This document shows positions 39,201-49,697 of a stretch of 64,000 nucleotides of DNA, piece after piece (positions within the stretch are counted from its first letter, which is position 1; each line of letters starts with the position of its first letter). The position numbers and the translations under genes were made by a program. The notes beneath the pieces were generated by a model. It searched no databases and was not told where the DNA came from. It worked only from the letters and a program-made list of their open reading frames with translations. The DNA is taken from contig JAQFVV010006197.1 in NCBI GenBank assembly GCA_028023455.1, forward strand, positions 19,839,254 to 19,903,253, given 5' to 3'. This DNA is from Epiperipatus broadwayi (taxonomy: Eukaryota; Onychophora; Udeonychophora; Euonychophora; Peripatidae).

Positions 39201-40465
39201 CAGTGGTAATATTGCAATAAACAATTTTATTTTTATAATCAGTTTCAGGTTAATAACTGTATTTGCAAGGGATTATAAGTATTTGGATGTACTTAGATGT
39301 GCCAATTATTTTGTTTTTTTGTGTGGTGGTTGCTATTAACCAAAATTTTTTAAAATTGAAATTGTAATTTGTACATATTTATTTTTATTGAACTTTATAC
39401 TATTTTATTTTGTAATTGAGAATTGGAGTTCTTTTGAATGTGTGTGTTATTTAGATTAGTTTTAGGGTTACATTTAAATTAGCATTTTTAATTTCAATTT
39501 GAAATTAATATTGTAAGATATTTGAGTTTTCTTACAAAGTGTAATGTAATATATATATATTGCTAAATTTATAAATTATGAATCTCTTAATATCCATCTA
39601 TCATATAAAGTTAGGTATCATATTTCTAGAAATTATAATTAATGCTTTTACACATCAACATTACTGTTGTAGTCATTAAAAAAAATGCTTTTGATTTGTA
39701 ATATGCATTTCAGTTTAATCAGCTTGTTTTCACTTAAATCAAGCCAAACATAAATTTGCCAATGTCATATACTGTTGTTTTCTATTTTTATGATGTTACA
39801 GTATAGAAATTTAATTTTTTGTGTGTCATCTTTACAATGATCACTTTTTAGTAAATACATAAAATGATTGTTAATTACCTTTTTTTTTTTTTTTACTCAG
39901 AAGTTATGTATTTTTAACCATAAATATATTATATAAAAGGTCAATTCTATAATACTTTATATATTGTGCAATTTCTATAATAAATTATTATATATGTTGC
40001 ATTCTAAATTTCATGATAGTCACACCACATCTTTATATCAAGCATTTTATTAGACATATCGGTTACAAAATATATTTAAAAATATATTATAATAGTAATG
40101 TAATAGATAGCATAATATTTTAGCTATTCTTTTTTTGTTCACATTTTTTTTTATAGGTATATATGGAAAGCTGTGAATCTTCGAATTTCCTGAAAGTTAT
40201 TTATCAATTTATAATTATGTTTTCAAATAAAATCAAGACAATTCTAAAGAACTTTAACATAATTGGTATATGTTTAAAATTTTATTATTATTATCAATTA
40301 TACATTTTTGAAATTAGGTATTAACTGTATTACATATATATATGTTTTTTTTTTTTTCCTGTCTGGATTGAAGAATTAGACAATTAAGTATGGATAAGGA
40401 ATATTAAAGAGAACAATTCTAAAAGTCAAATTATCAAAAATTTTGTGAAACACTATACTTTTCTA
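36252..40465. other. AT-rich DNA, mostly without recognisable features
   Basis: Apart from the tRNA-like relic at 36466-36530, only hints were seen. DLDYNLVVVEVKGKL in + frame near 37048-37092 recalls the end of a LINE endonuclease domain. HGDFNIVP near 38440-38463 recalls its GDFN motif. Both are single motifs without supporting context, so no element is called. Confidence 0.4.
36466..36530 (-). other. tRNA-like relic
   Basis: The minus strand reads TTTGGTATAGTAGTAGAATA, then about 25 bases on GAGCTCAAGATTC. This is an A-box and B-box arrangement of a tRNA-derived sequence. It resembles 24871-24945 in the A box. Stems are imperfect, so a pseudogene or SINE head is more likely than a working tRNA. 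Confidence 0.35.
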
Positions 40466-40479
40466 CAGATTTTACTTAA

Positions 40480-40755
40480 TGTATTCCTTCAGAATTTTAA
40501 GAAATTAACAAATGTAAATTCATCATCATTTTCAACTAATCTTGTTCCACTGCACGATGGTCTCTTTAAACTTAATCCAGTTTTTCTTATTTCTAGCTTC
40601 ATTTGCATAAATCCAACACAGTTTCTTATTCATTCATCCATCTTACTCTGCATCTTATATAATTTTAAAATCCAATTTAAGATTTCAATATCCTTCTATG
40701 ATCTTTTCCAGCAATATGTCCAGCCAACTTTCAATGATGTCAGTAACACCTAAGA
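40480..40755 (-). pseudogene. RTE-like LINE 3' coding relic
   Basis: The minus strand reads LAGHIAGKDHRR in one frame, followed in others by RWMNE and SCSGTRLVENDDEF. RTE-type LINEs end with WAGH(I/V)AR..D.R and then R.R...W segments. The last piece resembles the tail of the relic at 2.6-4.0 kb (SCSGSLIENDVDDG, near 3980-4020). Only a short frameshifted fragment is left. Confidence 0.4.
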
Positions 40756-40879
40756 TGTGATATGTTGAACTATTTCCATCATTTATGAGTGAATGTTGAA
40801 TGTTTAAAACATTTTAAACTTTATTTAAACTTTCCAAATACAAACAATTTGTTATAATAACACACAAATAGACAATACA

Positions 40880-41160
40880 GGTTAGTAATTAGGCAACATT
40901 TTGAGTGGTATTATTCTCCACTCTTCTTCAGATGTTGCTGGTTTATATGCACAGTGACAATATTCATTTAGAAGTTGAACTCGCACCTTTAGATTCTTGA
41001 ATATCGAATAGTAGGCAACATATAGTAGAAATTTGGTTAGAGCATTTGTCTTAAATTTGATATTCAAAAATCTAAATGTGCGAGTTCAACTTCTAAGCGA
41101 ATATTGTCACTGTGCATATAGGCCAACAACATCTGAAGAAGAGTGGAGTGATTAAAATTG
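40880..41160. repeat. Inverted repeat with 90-bp arms
   Basis: The left arm 40916-41005 and right arm 41059-41148 are inverted copies (about 90% identity by eye) around a 53-bp spacer. Each arm carries GTGCGAGTTCAACTTCTAA (element sense: + strand in the right arm, - strand in the left), which looks like a tRNA B box, and ends in ACATCTGAAGAAGAGTGGAG. In the left arm the minus strand continues to CCACTC and AAAATGTTGCC. The spacer holds TTGGTTAGAGCATTTG, an A-box-like sequence about 45 bases before the right-arm B box. It may be two head-to-head SINE copies or PLE termini. Confidence 0.65.
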
Positions 41161-41775
41161 AACGTTTCATTTTTACTTTAAGTGTAAAAAAAAAAAAAAG
41201 GAACGGAATTGATTTTTTCTTTTAAAAAGAAATGTGAAAAAAGAAATTTTTTTTTTCCATTCTTTAATTTTGATTTAAAATATATAAGTATATTTTATTT
41301 TTTAATAGTTGTCATTTCCAAAACATGTTTTCTTAACTAGAAAATCATATGATGAGGAATTAATTAGTTATTTAGCAAATTTGTTAATTACAAGTAATTA
41401 GAAAATGACTCACACTTTCAGACTGAAAAGTACTGAAGAGAGGAAGATTTTTTTTTTAAGATATTTGTTTTCAGTATTCTTATCAGAACTTTTATCAATG
41501 TACAATTAGTATTTCAGTCTTTTTTCCTTAGAGAGCAAGATCTCTTTATAAAGATGATGACTGAAACATTTTGGATTATTTGCAGACAATTCTGACAGTT
41601 AATGTAAAAGAAGCCAACAAGAAAAAAAGTCTGACTTCAATTTCAAGTAACCATTTAAGAAAACCTGCTTAGGAATGGAATATATATTTTGAGTATAAAA
41701 AAAGTGCTTCATAAAAATAATTTTAAAACCTAAAGGATTTCCCTATACTATTAGTAGTAAATTGTAATCTACATA
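41160..41775. other. AT-rich DNA, no gene seen
   Basis: No recognisable coding or RNA features. Several A and T homopolymer runs. Confidence 0.5.
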
Positions 41776-41777
41776 GA

Positions 41778-42040
41778 TTATAAGCCAATAAACATCTCAT
41801 GATCACAATTTCTTATGCTTGCTCATAACTATTATTAAAACAGGCAAAATTCTCTATATATATTGCCACTCAGTGCAAGCCAGAGTAATCAATGGATGCC
41901 AGAAGGCTTGTGCATAAAATCCCCATCTAGTGCCTACTCATCCAATATCCCCAGACTAGTTTCTGGCTTATGGCCTTCATCAGTGAGGAGCCTTGGATCT
42001 GAGAGCACCACACCTAGATCTTAGGATCTAATGCAACCCT
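41778..42040 (-). repeat. Dispersed repeat G, main copy
   Basis: This ~260-bp segment is clearly less AT-rich than its surroundings. The right end shows CTGATGAAGGCCATAAGCC then AGAAAC on the minus strand (near 41960-41985). The left end AAGCCAATAAACATCTCATG recurs at 8598, and a related AACATCACATGATCAC sits near 58986. There is no ORF. It may be the terminal region of a retroelement, since the CTGATGAAG motif resembles that at other repeat ends in this window. Confidence 0.5.
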
Positions 42041-42081
42041 CCAGCAGCCATCTTTTATCTCTAATTTATCTTGTAATTAAA

Positions 42082-42235
42082 TATTGTTGTTAATTAAATA
42101 TTTTTGTTATTTAAATGTGGTCTTAGCTTTTTGTTCTTGATTTAATATTACTATATTTGTGTATGGTGATTGATTAACATTTTGAATTTGTATTTGCATA
42201 AACTGAAAGAAGTCATGTGTTTCCATGAGTTCTGT
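42082..42235 (+). repeat. Direct repeat, left copy
   Basis: About 150 bp matching 42782-42922, with shared blocks TTGATTTAATATTA, GTGATTGATTAACATTTTGA and TGTATTTGC.TAAACTGAAA. The two copies flank about 550 bp of AT-rich DNA. Confidence 0.7.
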
Positions 42236-42781
42236 AATCTGTTTCTGGGGAATATAAATGTGCATATTACAATTTAATGGCCATGTCCAAGTAATTAAAG
42301 CCTAAAGAAATAAATGTTTTTTCTCTCTAGGGATATGTCCATACATAAAATAATTTTGATGTTTTATTATGCATAAATGTACCACATACTTGTTGCCATT
42401 TGATATGATTTTTATTTCATTACATATTTAGTAGTTCAGTATGAAATTGCATGCTGAAGGTACCTGTTTTATTTTTTAAAAATATAATTCATTGTTTTGG
42501 CATTTTATAAGGAGATATAGGTAGCTCCACTCATTCATTTAAAACATTTTTTTGTAATAGAAATATATCATTCATTATTAGTTACCTAGAAATAAGTACA
42601 GCTGTCCTAATTTTAAAAAAAGATACAAAGAAAAAAAAAAGTTAAAGGTGAATTGCAAAATATCCATGAAATGCAAATATATTTATACACACACTACTTT
42701 ATGTATTTGATTTCTTTTAATGCTAATTTTAATCTCTTCTGATGCAAAGTTTTTTTCCTCTGAAAAACTGCTGATCTTGCA

Positions 42782-42922
42782 TTAAATATTTTTATTTAAA
42801 TATGTTGTTAACTTTTTGTACTTGATTTAATATTATTATATTTATGTGCTGTGATTGATTAACATTTTGAATTTGTATTTGCCTAAACTGAAAGAAATCA
42901 AGTGTTTCCATGAATTCTGGGT
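42782..42922 (+). repeat. Direct repeat, right copy
   Basis: Partner of 42082-42235 in the same orientation, with small differences. No primer-binding site or coding region was seen between the copies, so LTRs of a small element are possible but unproven. Confidence 0.7.
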
Positions 42923-42997
42923 AAACATGAACTGACCAGGTCATGACGAAATTCAAATTTTTGTTTCAAATCTTTCTCACCAGAGTGTTTCTTGTCG

Positions 42998-43160
42998 AAT
43001 TACTGTCTATTGTAGTTTTCGTTTATACAAAAGATAAAATTCGCAAAGCAATCGCTACTATAAGCGAAAACTACCATGGACAGTAATTATGAATGAACTT
43101 ATTAATTATGAACTTATTAAACTACAATGGACAATAATTATGAATGAACTTATTACGCTT
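42998..43160. repeat. 30-bp stem hairpin plus short tandem repeat
   Basis: 42998-43027 and 43059-43088 form an inverted repeat of 30 bp with three mismatches around a 31-bp loop. The right arm then leads into two tandem copies of an ACTAC(C/A)ATGGAC(A)GTAAT-like unit followed by TATGAATGAACTTATTA (near 43070 and 43121). It may be a small fold-back element or the end of one. Confidence 0.6.
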
Positions 43161-43320
43161 ATTATGGAATATGTGTAAAATGTTGACAGCATAATATCCG
43201 GACCATTTATTTTGTTATTATTTTAATAAATTATTTTTATCTGATATTTTTTATAATATAATTATTTGTTATTAATTATTTTTTATAATATAATTTTATG
43301 CCACCGTGTATTTGATATTT

Positions 43321-43515
43321 CACAACAAATTTGATGTGATGTGATGTATTATGGCTTCTCCTTAAACGAAGTCAAGAATATCTCAGCAATTATGCCCAGA
43401 TAAACCTGTTAGCCACTTTATTTTACATTCCCCATTCTAAATTTACCCATAATCTGCTCTATCCCATTTCCACAACATAATCTTTGTCAACTCTATAACC
43501 TTTATATCTAAATTT
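43321..43515 (-). mobile_element. LINE-A 3' end, cut by assembly gap
   Basis: The minus strand encodes NLDIKVIELTKIMLWKWDRA near the gap, matching the LINE-A C-terminus at 15356-15412. A 3' UTR follows, containing AGTCAAGAATATCTCAGC (+ strand), and the tail region has TACATCACATCACATC on the element strand. Only the last ~27 codons and the 3' UTR are visible before the N run. Confidence 0.75.
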
Positions 43516-44015
43516 NNNNNNNNNNNNNNNNNNNNNNNNNNNNNNNNNNNNNNNNNNNNNNNNNNNNNNNNNNNNNNNNNNNNNNNNNNNNNNNNNNNNN
43601 NNNNNNNNNNNNNNNNNNNNNNNNNNNNNNNNNNNNNNNNNNNNNNNNNNNNNNNNNNNNNNNNNNNNNNNNNNNNNNNNNNNNNNNNNNNNNNNNNNNN
43701 NNNNNNNNNNNNNNNNNNNNNNNNNNNNNNNNNNNNNNNNNNNNNNNNNNNNNNNNNNNNNNNNNNNNNNNNNNNNNNNNNNNNNNNNNNNNNNNNNNNN
43801 NNNNNNNNNNNNNNNNNNNNNNNNNNNNNNNNNNNNNNNNNNNNNNNNNNNNNNNNNNNNNNNNNNNNNNNNNNNNNNNNNNNNNNNNNNNNNNNNNNNN
43901 NNNNNNNNNNNNNNNNNNNNNNNNNNNNNNNNNNNNNNNNNNNNNNNNNNNNNNNNNNNNNNNNNNNNNNNNNNNNNNNNNNNNNNNNNNNNNNNNNNNN
44001 NNNNNNNNNNNNNNN
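43516..44015. other. Assembly gap of exactly 500 N
   Basis: A round 500-base N run, usually a placeholder for unknown length. LINE-A sequence lies on its left and Tx1/L1-like copy D on its right, both minus strand. The missing sequence must contain the junction of the two, and probably the rest of copy D with its (ATT)n. Any open frame read across it is an artefact. Confidence 0.98.
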
Positions 44016-44663
44016 GATGAACTGGGCAGCATGATCCGAGATTATAGATGGACAGAGTTCAAGATTAAAATAATGATGTAACATTGGTGAGTAGAAAAAC
44101 AAATCAATAAGTGACTTATATCTATTGTTATTAAAAGATATTGAGTTTGATGGGAGAAAACCTTCAGCACTCATAAGTGGGATTGTTATTTGATGGATCC
44201 ATTTGGTGACAAAGGTTTGGTAGGTCATGTTGAAATCTCCCAGGAGTATTATGGGATTTGGTGTTGCTGTAAGCATTGAATTTATTGTTGCTATTATTCT
44301 GGAGATGATGACAAGGCCTGGTGGTATATATACAAATACTAGGTTAAGTGTGATATTTTTATGATGGAGTGTTAATGTGATAAGATTAGAGTCAATATAT
44401 ATAATTTTAAAAAAATCGAAAGGGCAGTTGTGGGATATAATTATGCCTGTGCCACCTGATGGTGATGATGATTGCCTTGAGCAGGCACAAAAACCTTGGC
44501 TGACTAAATATTTTGATGGATCAATTTGAGAGCTGCTGTATATTTTTGTTTCCAATAGTCCCAGTATGTGTGGTTGTGTTGTATGTAACCATTTTTTGAG
44601 ATCAAAAAGTTTTTTGGTGGCATTTAAGCCTCTAATGTTGAGGGATCCAATTTTTATCTTCAT
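44016..44663 (-). pseudogene. LINE copy D ORF2 endonuclease, partial
   Basis: This is the N-terminal endonuclease region of ORF2, beginning MKIKIGSLNIRGLN. It keeps GLLETKI, FVYIPPG, LLGDFNMT and IISDHAAQF with few changes from copy A, and is open up to the N run. The RT part is not in the assembly. It is called a pseudogene because the copy's ORF1 is broken and the rest is unknown. Confidence 0.75.
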
Positions 44664-44726
44664 GTTTTTAGGATAATTTTTTAACAGGGTTTAGATTTTT
44701 ATTTATTTTTAATACTAAACTTTTGT

Positions 44727-46441
44727 TTATATTGCAGTAGATGGATGCTGATACATATTTAAGACATTGTTGGGTTTATTATCAGTTTTTCTTTCATTTA
44801 ATATTGGTTCAGACTCTGTACAGGCAATTTGTGATGAAACTGAACAGGTGTCCATTTGTTGTTGGCTTACATCCATTTCTATTTCATCATTTTCTAAGTT
44901 GTATATGTCTGATGAGTTGTGCTTTTGGTCAGTTTTTTTTTGCCTTTTTGGATTCATGGTTTTTAGGTGGTCTACCTGGCTTTCTTTTTCTTTCTGGTGT
45001 ATTCTCTTGAATAGGTGGAAGAGGGGCTTCTATTGCATCCATTATGTTTGATGCAGTTTTGTTTATAATTGTAGTTTTTTTTATTATTGGTATCTTTATA
45101 TTATCTGGATTTATATTTCCATTATATAGCTGTGTGTGTTTATTTTCTGTTTGTTGATTTTTCCTTGGTACACCTTTTGTTTTATTGAGATGCTGATCCT
45201 GTGATATAATTGCTGTATTTTGTGTTGTGGTTTCTTGCGAGTTATTTTCGTTTGAATCTTGGGTGTCTGTGTTAGTTTTTGTGATTATTTTTTTGGTTGG
45301 TCTTTGGGATAGGCAATTCTGCTCTGTTATCATTTTTGTTTGTGGGTGTTTGAACATGTTTTTTTTCCGGTTTCTATTATTGAGTTGCCAATGGATGTAG
45401 TGTTATTATAAATTTTACTTTCATCATCACTGGGTTGTTCTGGGGAGAGGATTTTAGTTTGTTCACAGTGATTGCTTTTTGTGTTATCGTACTGAGTTGC
45501 TAGGTGTCCTCTCTGTCCACAGTCAAAACAATGTGGCTTTAGACCTCTTATGTGAAGCAAGAGTGTCACTTCTTGATCTGTAATCTGTGTTGGAATCGTT
45601 GAGGCGTCTATGTTTTTATGTAGTTTTCAAAACAATGTGGCTTTAGACCTCTTATGTGAAGCAAGAGTGTCACTTCTTGATCTGTAATCTGTGTTGGAAT
45701 CATTGAGGCGTCTATGTTTTTATGTAGTTTTATTTTAAATTCAAAACGATTACTACATATTGGTATAGGTGTGTCTTTTAAATATATAGGCTGTAGGGCA
45801 ATTACTTTTCCAAACGGGTTTATCATTTTTTGAAAATCTTGTATGTTGTATTTAAGATAAGTATTTTTAAGCACTCCAGTAATTATATTTTTCCAGTTTT
45901 CATCTATAATTACAAGTGTGTAATTATCAAGTGCTAAAATAGTGGATTGAAAACGTTCTTTTTGCTGCTGAGTATAAAAATCAATGCTTATATATTGAGA
46001 ATTTGGATGGTCAGCGATACAAGAGATTGTTTCCCATAGTGCATTTTGCGTGATTGCTTCATATAATAAAGCTTTTGGGAAATGATATAATGAACATTGA
46101 TTATTGGTTACTGCGAGTACTAACGATGTTGGTGGAAAAAACTTGCGAAATGTTTCAAATAACATACAAGGCACCATATTACTGAAACGGTCCGTCACAT
46201 TTTCAAGCGTTTCTTTTGTCCAGATTGTGGCTGGGGGTTGATTTTCTTCTCGAGTGTTTAGATCAAGATTTTTTATATCATTTGTGTTTGTTCTATGGAA
46301 ATGCAATATTTGGGTTGGTGCTGTAGTATTGCTATTACTTTTAAGAACTTTTGCATATGAAATAGGCAATGTTGAAACTAACAATGTTGTTAATTTCATA
46401 TTGGTGCTTAATTCACTCACGCTTGACTGGGCAGTAGCCAT
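44727..46441 (-). pseudogene. LINE copy D ORF1, broken
   Basis: It matches copy A ORF1 from the start (MATAQSSVSELSTN) to the end (NMYQHPSTAI) but is split into four open pieces. The largest, 45608-46441, runs to a 104-bp tandem duplication (45524-45627 and 45628-45731). Since 104 is not a multiple of three, this destroys the frame. Further shifts lie near 45350 and 44940. The knuckle reads CFDCGQRGHLATQY, so a glycine and the last cysteine of copy A's knuckle are changed. The AT-hook-like KRKPGRPPKN is kept. Confidence 0.8.
45524..45731 (-). repeat. 104-bp tandem duplication in copy D ORF1
   Basis: The units 45524-45627 and 45628-45731 are almost identical, differing at a CG/CA site near 45598 and 45702. 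Copy A has a single unit. The duplication covers the zinc-knuckle region and shifts the reading frame. Confidence 0.9.
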
Positions 46442-46658
46442 GATTTATTCTGGCTTAAGTCAGTATTTTTTTTTTTAAAAAAAAGATATGAAAACACAAC
46501 GATATTTTTCAAAAAACACTATTAATCTATTATATGATTCGATTTTTCCTGTATTATGTTTGTTTTGCGAATAACAAGTTGGAACAAAATAAAAAAATAA
46601 ATACTTACATCGGAGAACTTAAGGATTGCTTCTTACCTCAGAAGAGATTTGCTGCGGG

Positions 46659-46713
<55 letters not shown>
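46659..46713. repeat. (ATT)n at the 5' end of copy D
   Basis: About 18 ATT units directly outside the 5' end of copy D, at the same element base as in copy A. Confidence 0.95.
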
Positions 46714-46715
<2 letters not shown>

Positions 46716-49690
46716 TCTATAACAATAATAATGATTGGAAACAAATATTCAGTAAAGTAATGGTATAAACTTATTAATTCACATTAAAATTGATGATTAT
46801 AGACGTTTTATTATATATATGTAGGTATTATTGTTAGTCATGGGAATTTCTAGATGCTTAATAAGAAGGAGTATCTTGGTATTCTTATGCCATTGAGAAA
46901 ATACTTTGGTATTTATTTAATGTTAAAAGGTTTGTGATTTTGTCTCATAAGATATTTGGCGCTCATAATTGTTAGTATAAATTAAAATAATTTGGAAATA
47001 ATTAGAGTATAAAATTGTACCTAAAGAAAATAAAAGTATAGCCTAATTTATGGATTTGTAATATTTCTAGAGATTATAATCCTGTTAGTAGGATACAATA
47101 TATATCACTTGATATTTCTGTAATAAGTTAATAAGCATATCTCCTATATATATTAGATTTAGTATGTATACATTATTATACATACGTCTAATAAATCATT
47201 AAATCAAGCTTTCAATCCCCCCCCCCAAAAAAAAAAAATACATTATTTAAAATGGATTAAGCTTGATTTTAAAAGCTATCTCTTGTAACTAAAAAAAATC
47301 TCTATAGTATCTTTTCACATGTCTTACTTAAACTATATCTATGAAACAATCAACACAAACATACGCAAAAAATAAAAAATTGAATAAAAGCATTTAAAAT
47401 TAAACTAAAACATTGAATACGTATAAATCTGTTTTTTTTTTTTTTTAATATTTGAAAAAGAGCACAAAATGTTTACTGGAGCCTTTATGCAAACTCACAA
47501 AAAATGGTAACAAAAAATTAACTTGTATAATATTTATAAAATATGAAGCGAAAAGACCCTTATAATCAAAACTGAATATTTAGACAGTTTAAAAAGTATT
47601 ATTAATATCACCAAATCAGTTTACTTTGAAATTTATATGTATTTATCTTTTTTTTTTTTACTTTTAAATGTGAAAAGAGAAAAGTAAATTGCAAATAATG
47701 ACTTATTAAAAAATGACTATAAATATTAAAACAGATTCCTAAAGTGCTAAAAGATTATTAAAATATGTAGAATATTTATTATAGATAATTACAAAATTAG
47801 TAATGTAAAATTTAAAAAAAAAATAGTAAAAACAGATAATAAAAAAAGTTCTTTATTAATTCCGTATGTTCTTTCTCTCTCCAGTTTTTGAATAATTGAA
47901 ATTAATACACTGTGTATACTTAATTTGATTTTTTTGCCGTTTGCTTTTTATTATGATTTAAACAATTTTACGCCACTTTTATGGGGAAAAAACAAACTTT
48001 TTATTACAATAAAAAATAAATGTTAATAATCAATAGCAATCAATATCTCAATTCTCAACAGAATGAAGATCTTAAATTAAATCCTGTTTTTTTTTTTTTA
48101 ACTAAGGCATGTCTTCTCATCACTTCAGAAAAACCTCCATATCTTATTTCTCTCATGTAAAAGAAACCCTAAATGTTGACTTAATTAAGAATTGCCAAAT
48201 ATCGAAACATAAAACCATATTATTTCTTGTTTTAAACTCAGAGGTAAAAACTAATACCTTGCTGGATGATAAAAATATTGGTGAACAACTGGTACACATA
48301 TGAAATGAAAATAATAATTGTGTGCTATTTGGTTTTTTCAGGCCTCCGAGAGGAATTACGGGATCTCCTTTCAGTTAATAAAAAAATTCTTTTTTTAGTA
48401 CTAATATATAAATGAAATAAATAAAAATCCCCATAGACTTTAAAAAAATAGTATTAGTTAAAAAAAAAAAAAAGATTTGTGTCTGAATTGAAATAATTAA
48501 TTAATTAATTTGTTTTAGTCAATATTATTCTATGCAGTTTAGTAGTAGTGGTAAAAATATATATAAGAGATTTCAAAACATAAACTCAATTTGACAATTT
48601 TGATACTCAAAACATTATATAAAATATTAAGCCAATAACTATGACAAAGTATTTTTGCAAAAGTTTTGTTTCTCTAAAAAAAAAATAACTATTCTTATAA
48701 AATACTGACCATTAACAATATTAATAATAATTATTACATTTTCTCAAGTTTAAGCTTCAATATTTAAATTAATAACTTGAAGCTTCAAAAATTGAAATAT
48801 TACATATATATAAATTGATTAAATATACAAAACTAAACTTGAGATTATAATAAATTAATTAAACTTATTAATATTAAAAATTGTATCCAATAATTAGATT
48901 CTAAAAACCTGAAAACGACATATTACTTACGTATCAAAACAACAAAGACGACAAATGTTGTATGTGATTGATATGTAATTTTGGGATTTTAATAAATCAA
49001 ATTATCTAGTAGAGTTTATAATATCAATAAATATAACATATATATAGTAGCAAGCTGTATTTTTGCCAAGTTGATAACAAATTTCTTCAAAACAAAAAAA
49101 AAGAAGAATGTATCCAGGAAAAATCACACATGTATATTAAATATATTATCATAGTAATAGTTTATAATAACCAAATAATAGTTGATTCACCAAAAAAGTA
49201 ATAATCCATTAAATTTTTTAACATACAACAAACATTTCTTTATTTTTAGCTACTTAACAATATGAACACCCTCTGCATATGTGGAAGATGGAGATTTGTG
49301 TATGCATACACATATAATATTTGGTTAATCACTTTATTTAGTGCTAAAAATTATTTTATTTTTCACAACTTTTAGTTATAGAATGTAAATCCATTTCTGA
49401 TATTCTATTAAATATTCTTTTTATATTTTATCATCACTTATTAGATGACATTCAAAATAAAGCATTTATCTAATTAATGAATTATCTGTTATTCCTCTTC
49501 TCTTATTTTACCTAGATATGGATATCTGACTTTTTATAGAAACTTTCAAATCAAAAGATGAAATTCTAACAATATGTCAGGCATTTATTTTTTTTATGAG
49601 ACAGCATACATTTCGCATAACTTAAGCATTGTTATTTTGAAAGTTACATTTAACAATGATTAAGTCAAATAATTTTTTACTTTGGGAAAA
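46714..49690. other. AT-rich DNA, no gene seen
   Basis: No recognisable domain. A C9-A12 homopolymer pair lies near 47218-47239, with several A or T runs. A 64-codon frame at 48109-48303 has no known motif. Confidence 0.5.
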
Positions 49691-49697
49691 TATATAT

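Larger units (their letters stand above)
44016..46658 (-). mobile_element. Tx1/L1-like LINE copy D, 5' part
   Basis: Nearly identical to copy A (33649-36187) over the 5' UTR, ORF1 and the EN part of ORF2, and then lost in the gap. Its 5' end matches that of copy A to the base before (ATT)n. Compared with A, it has lost more than twenty CpG sites by eye to TG or CA, carries a 104-bp tandem duplication in ORF1, and has further small indels. It is an older, dead copy of the same subfamily. Confidence 0.85.

Noticed and set aside
41880-42000. A complete hammerhead at CTGATGAAGG...AGAAAC (minus strand)
   Set aside because: Stem II has only three pairs with an A/A mismatch at its base, and the expected U-H before stem I was not found.
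43443-44663. A 406-codon minus-strand frame with a long X stretch
   Set aside because: It reads through 500 Ns and fuses the C-terminus of LINE-A to the endonuclease of copy D. It is not one gene.
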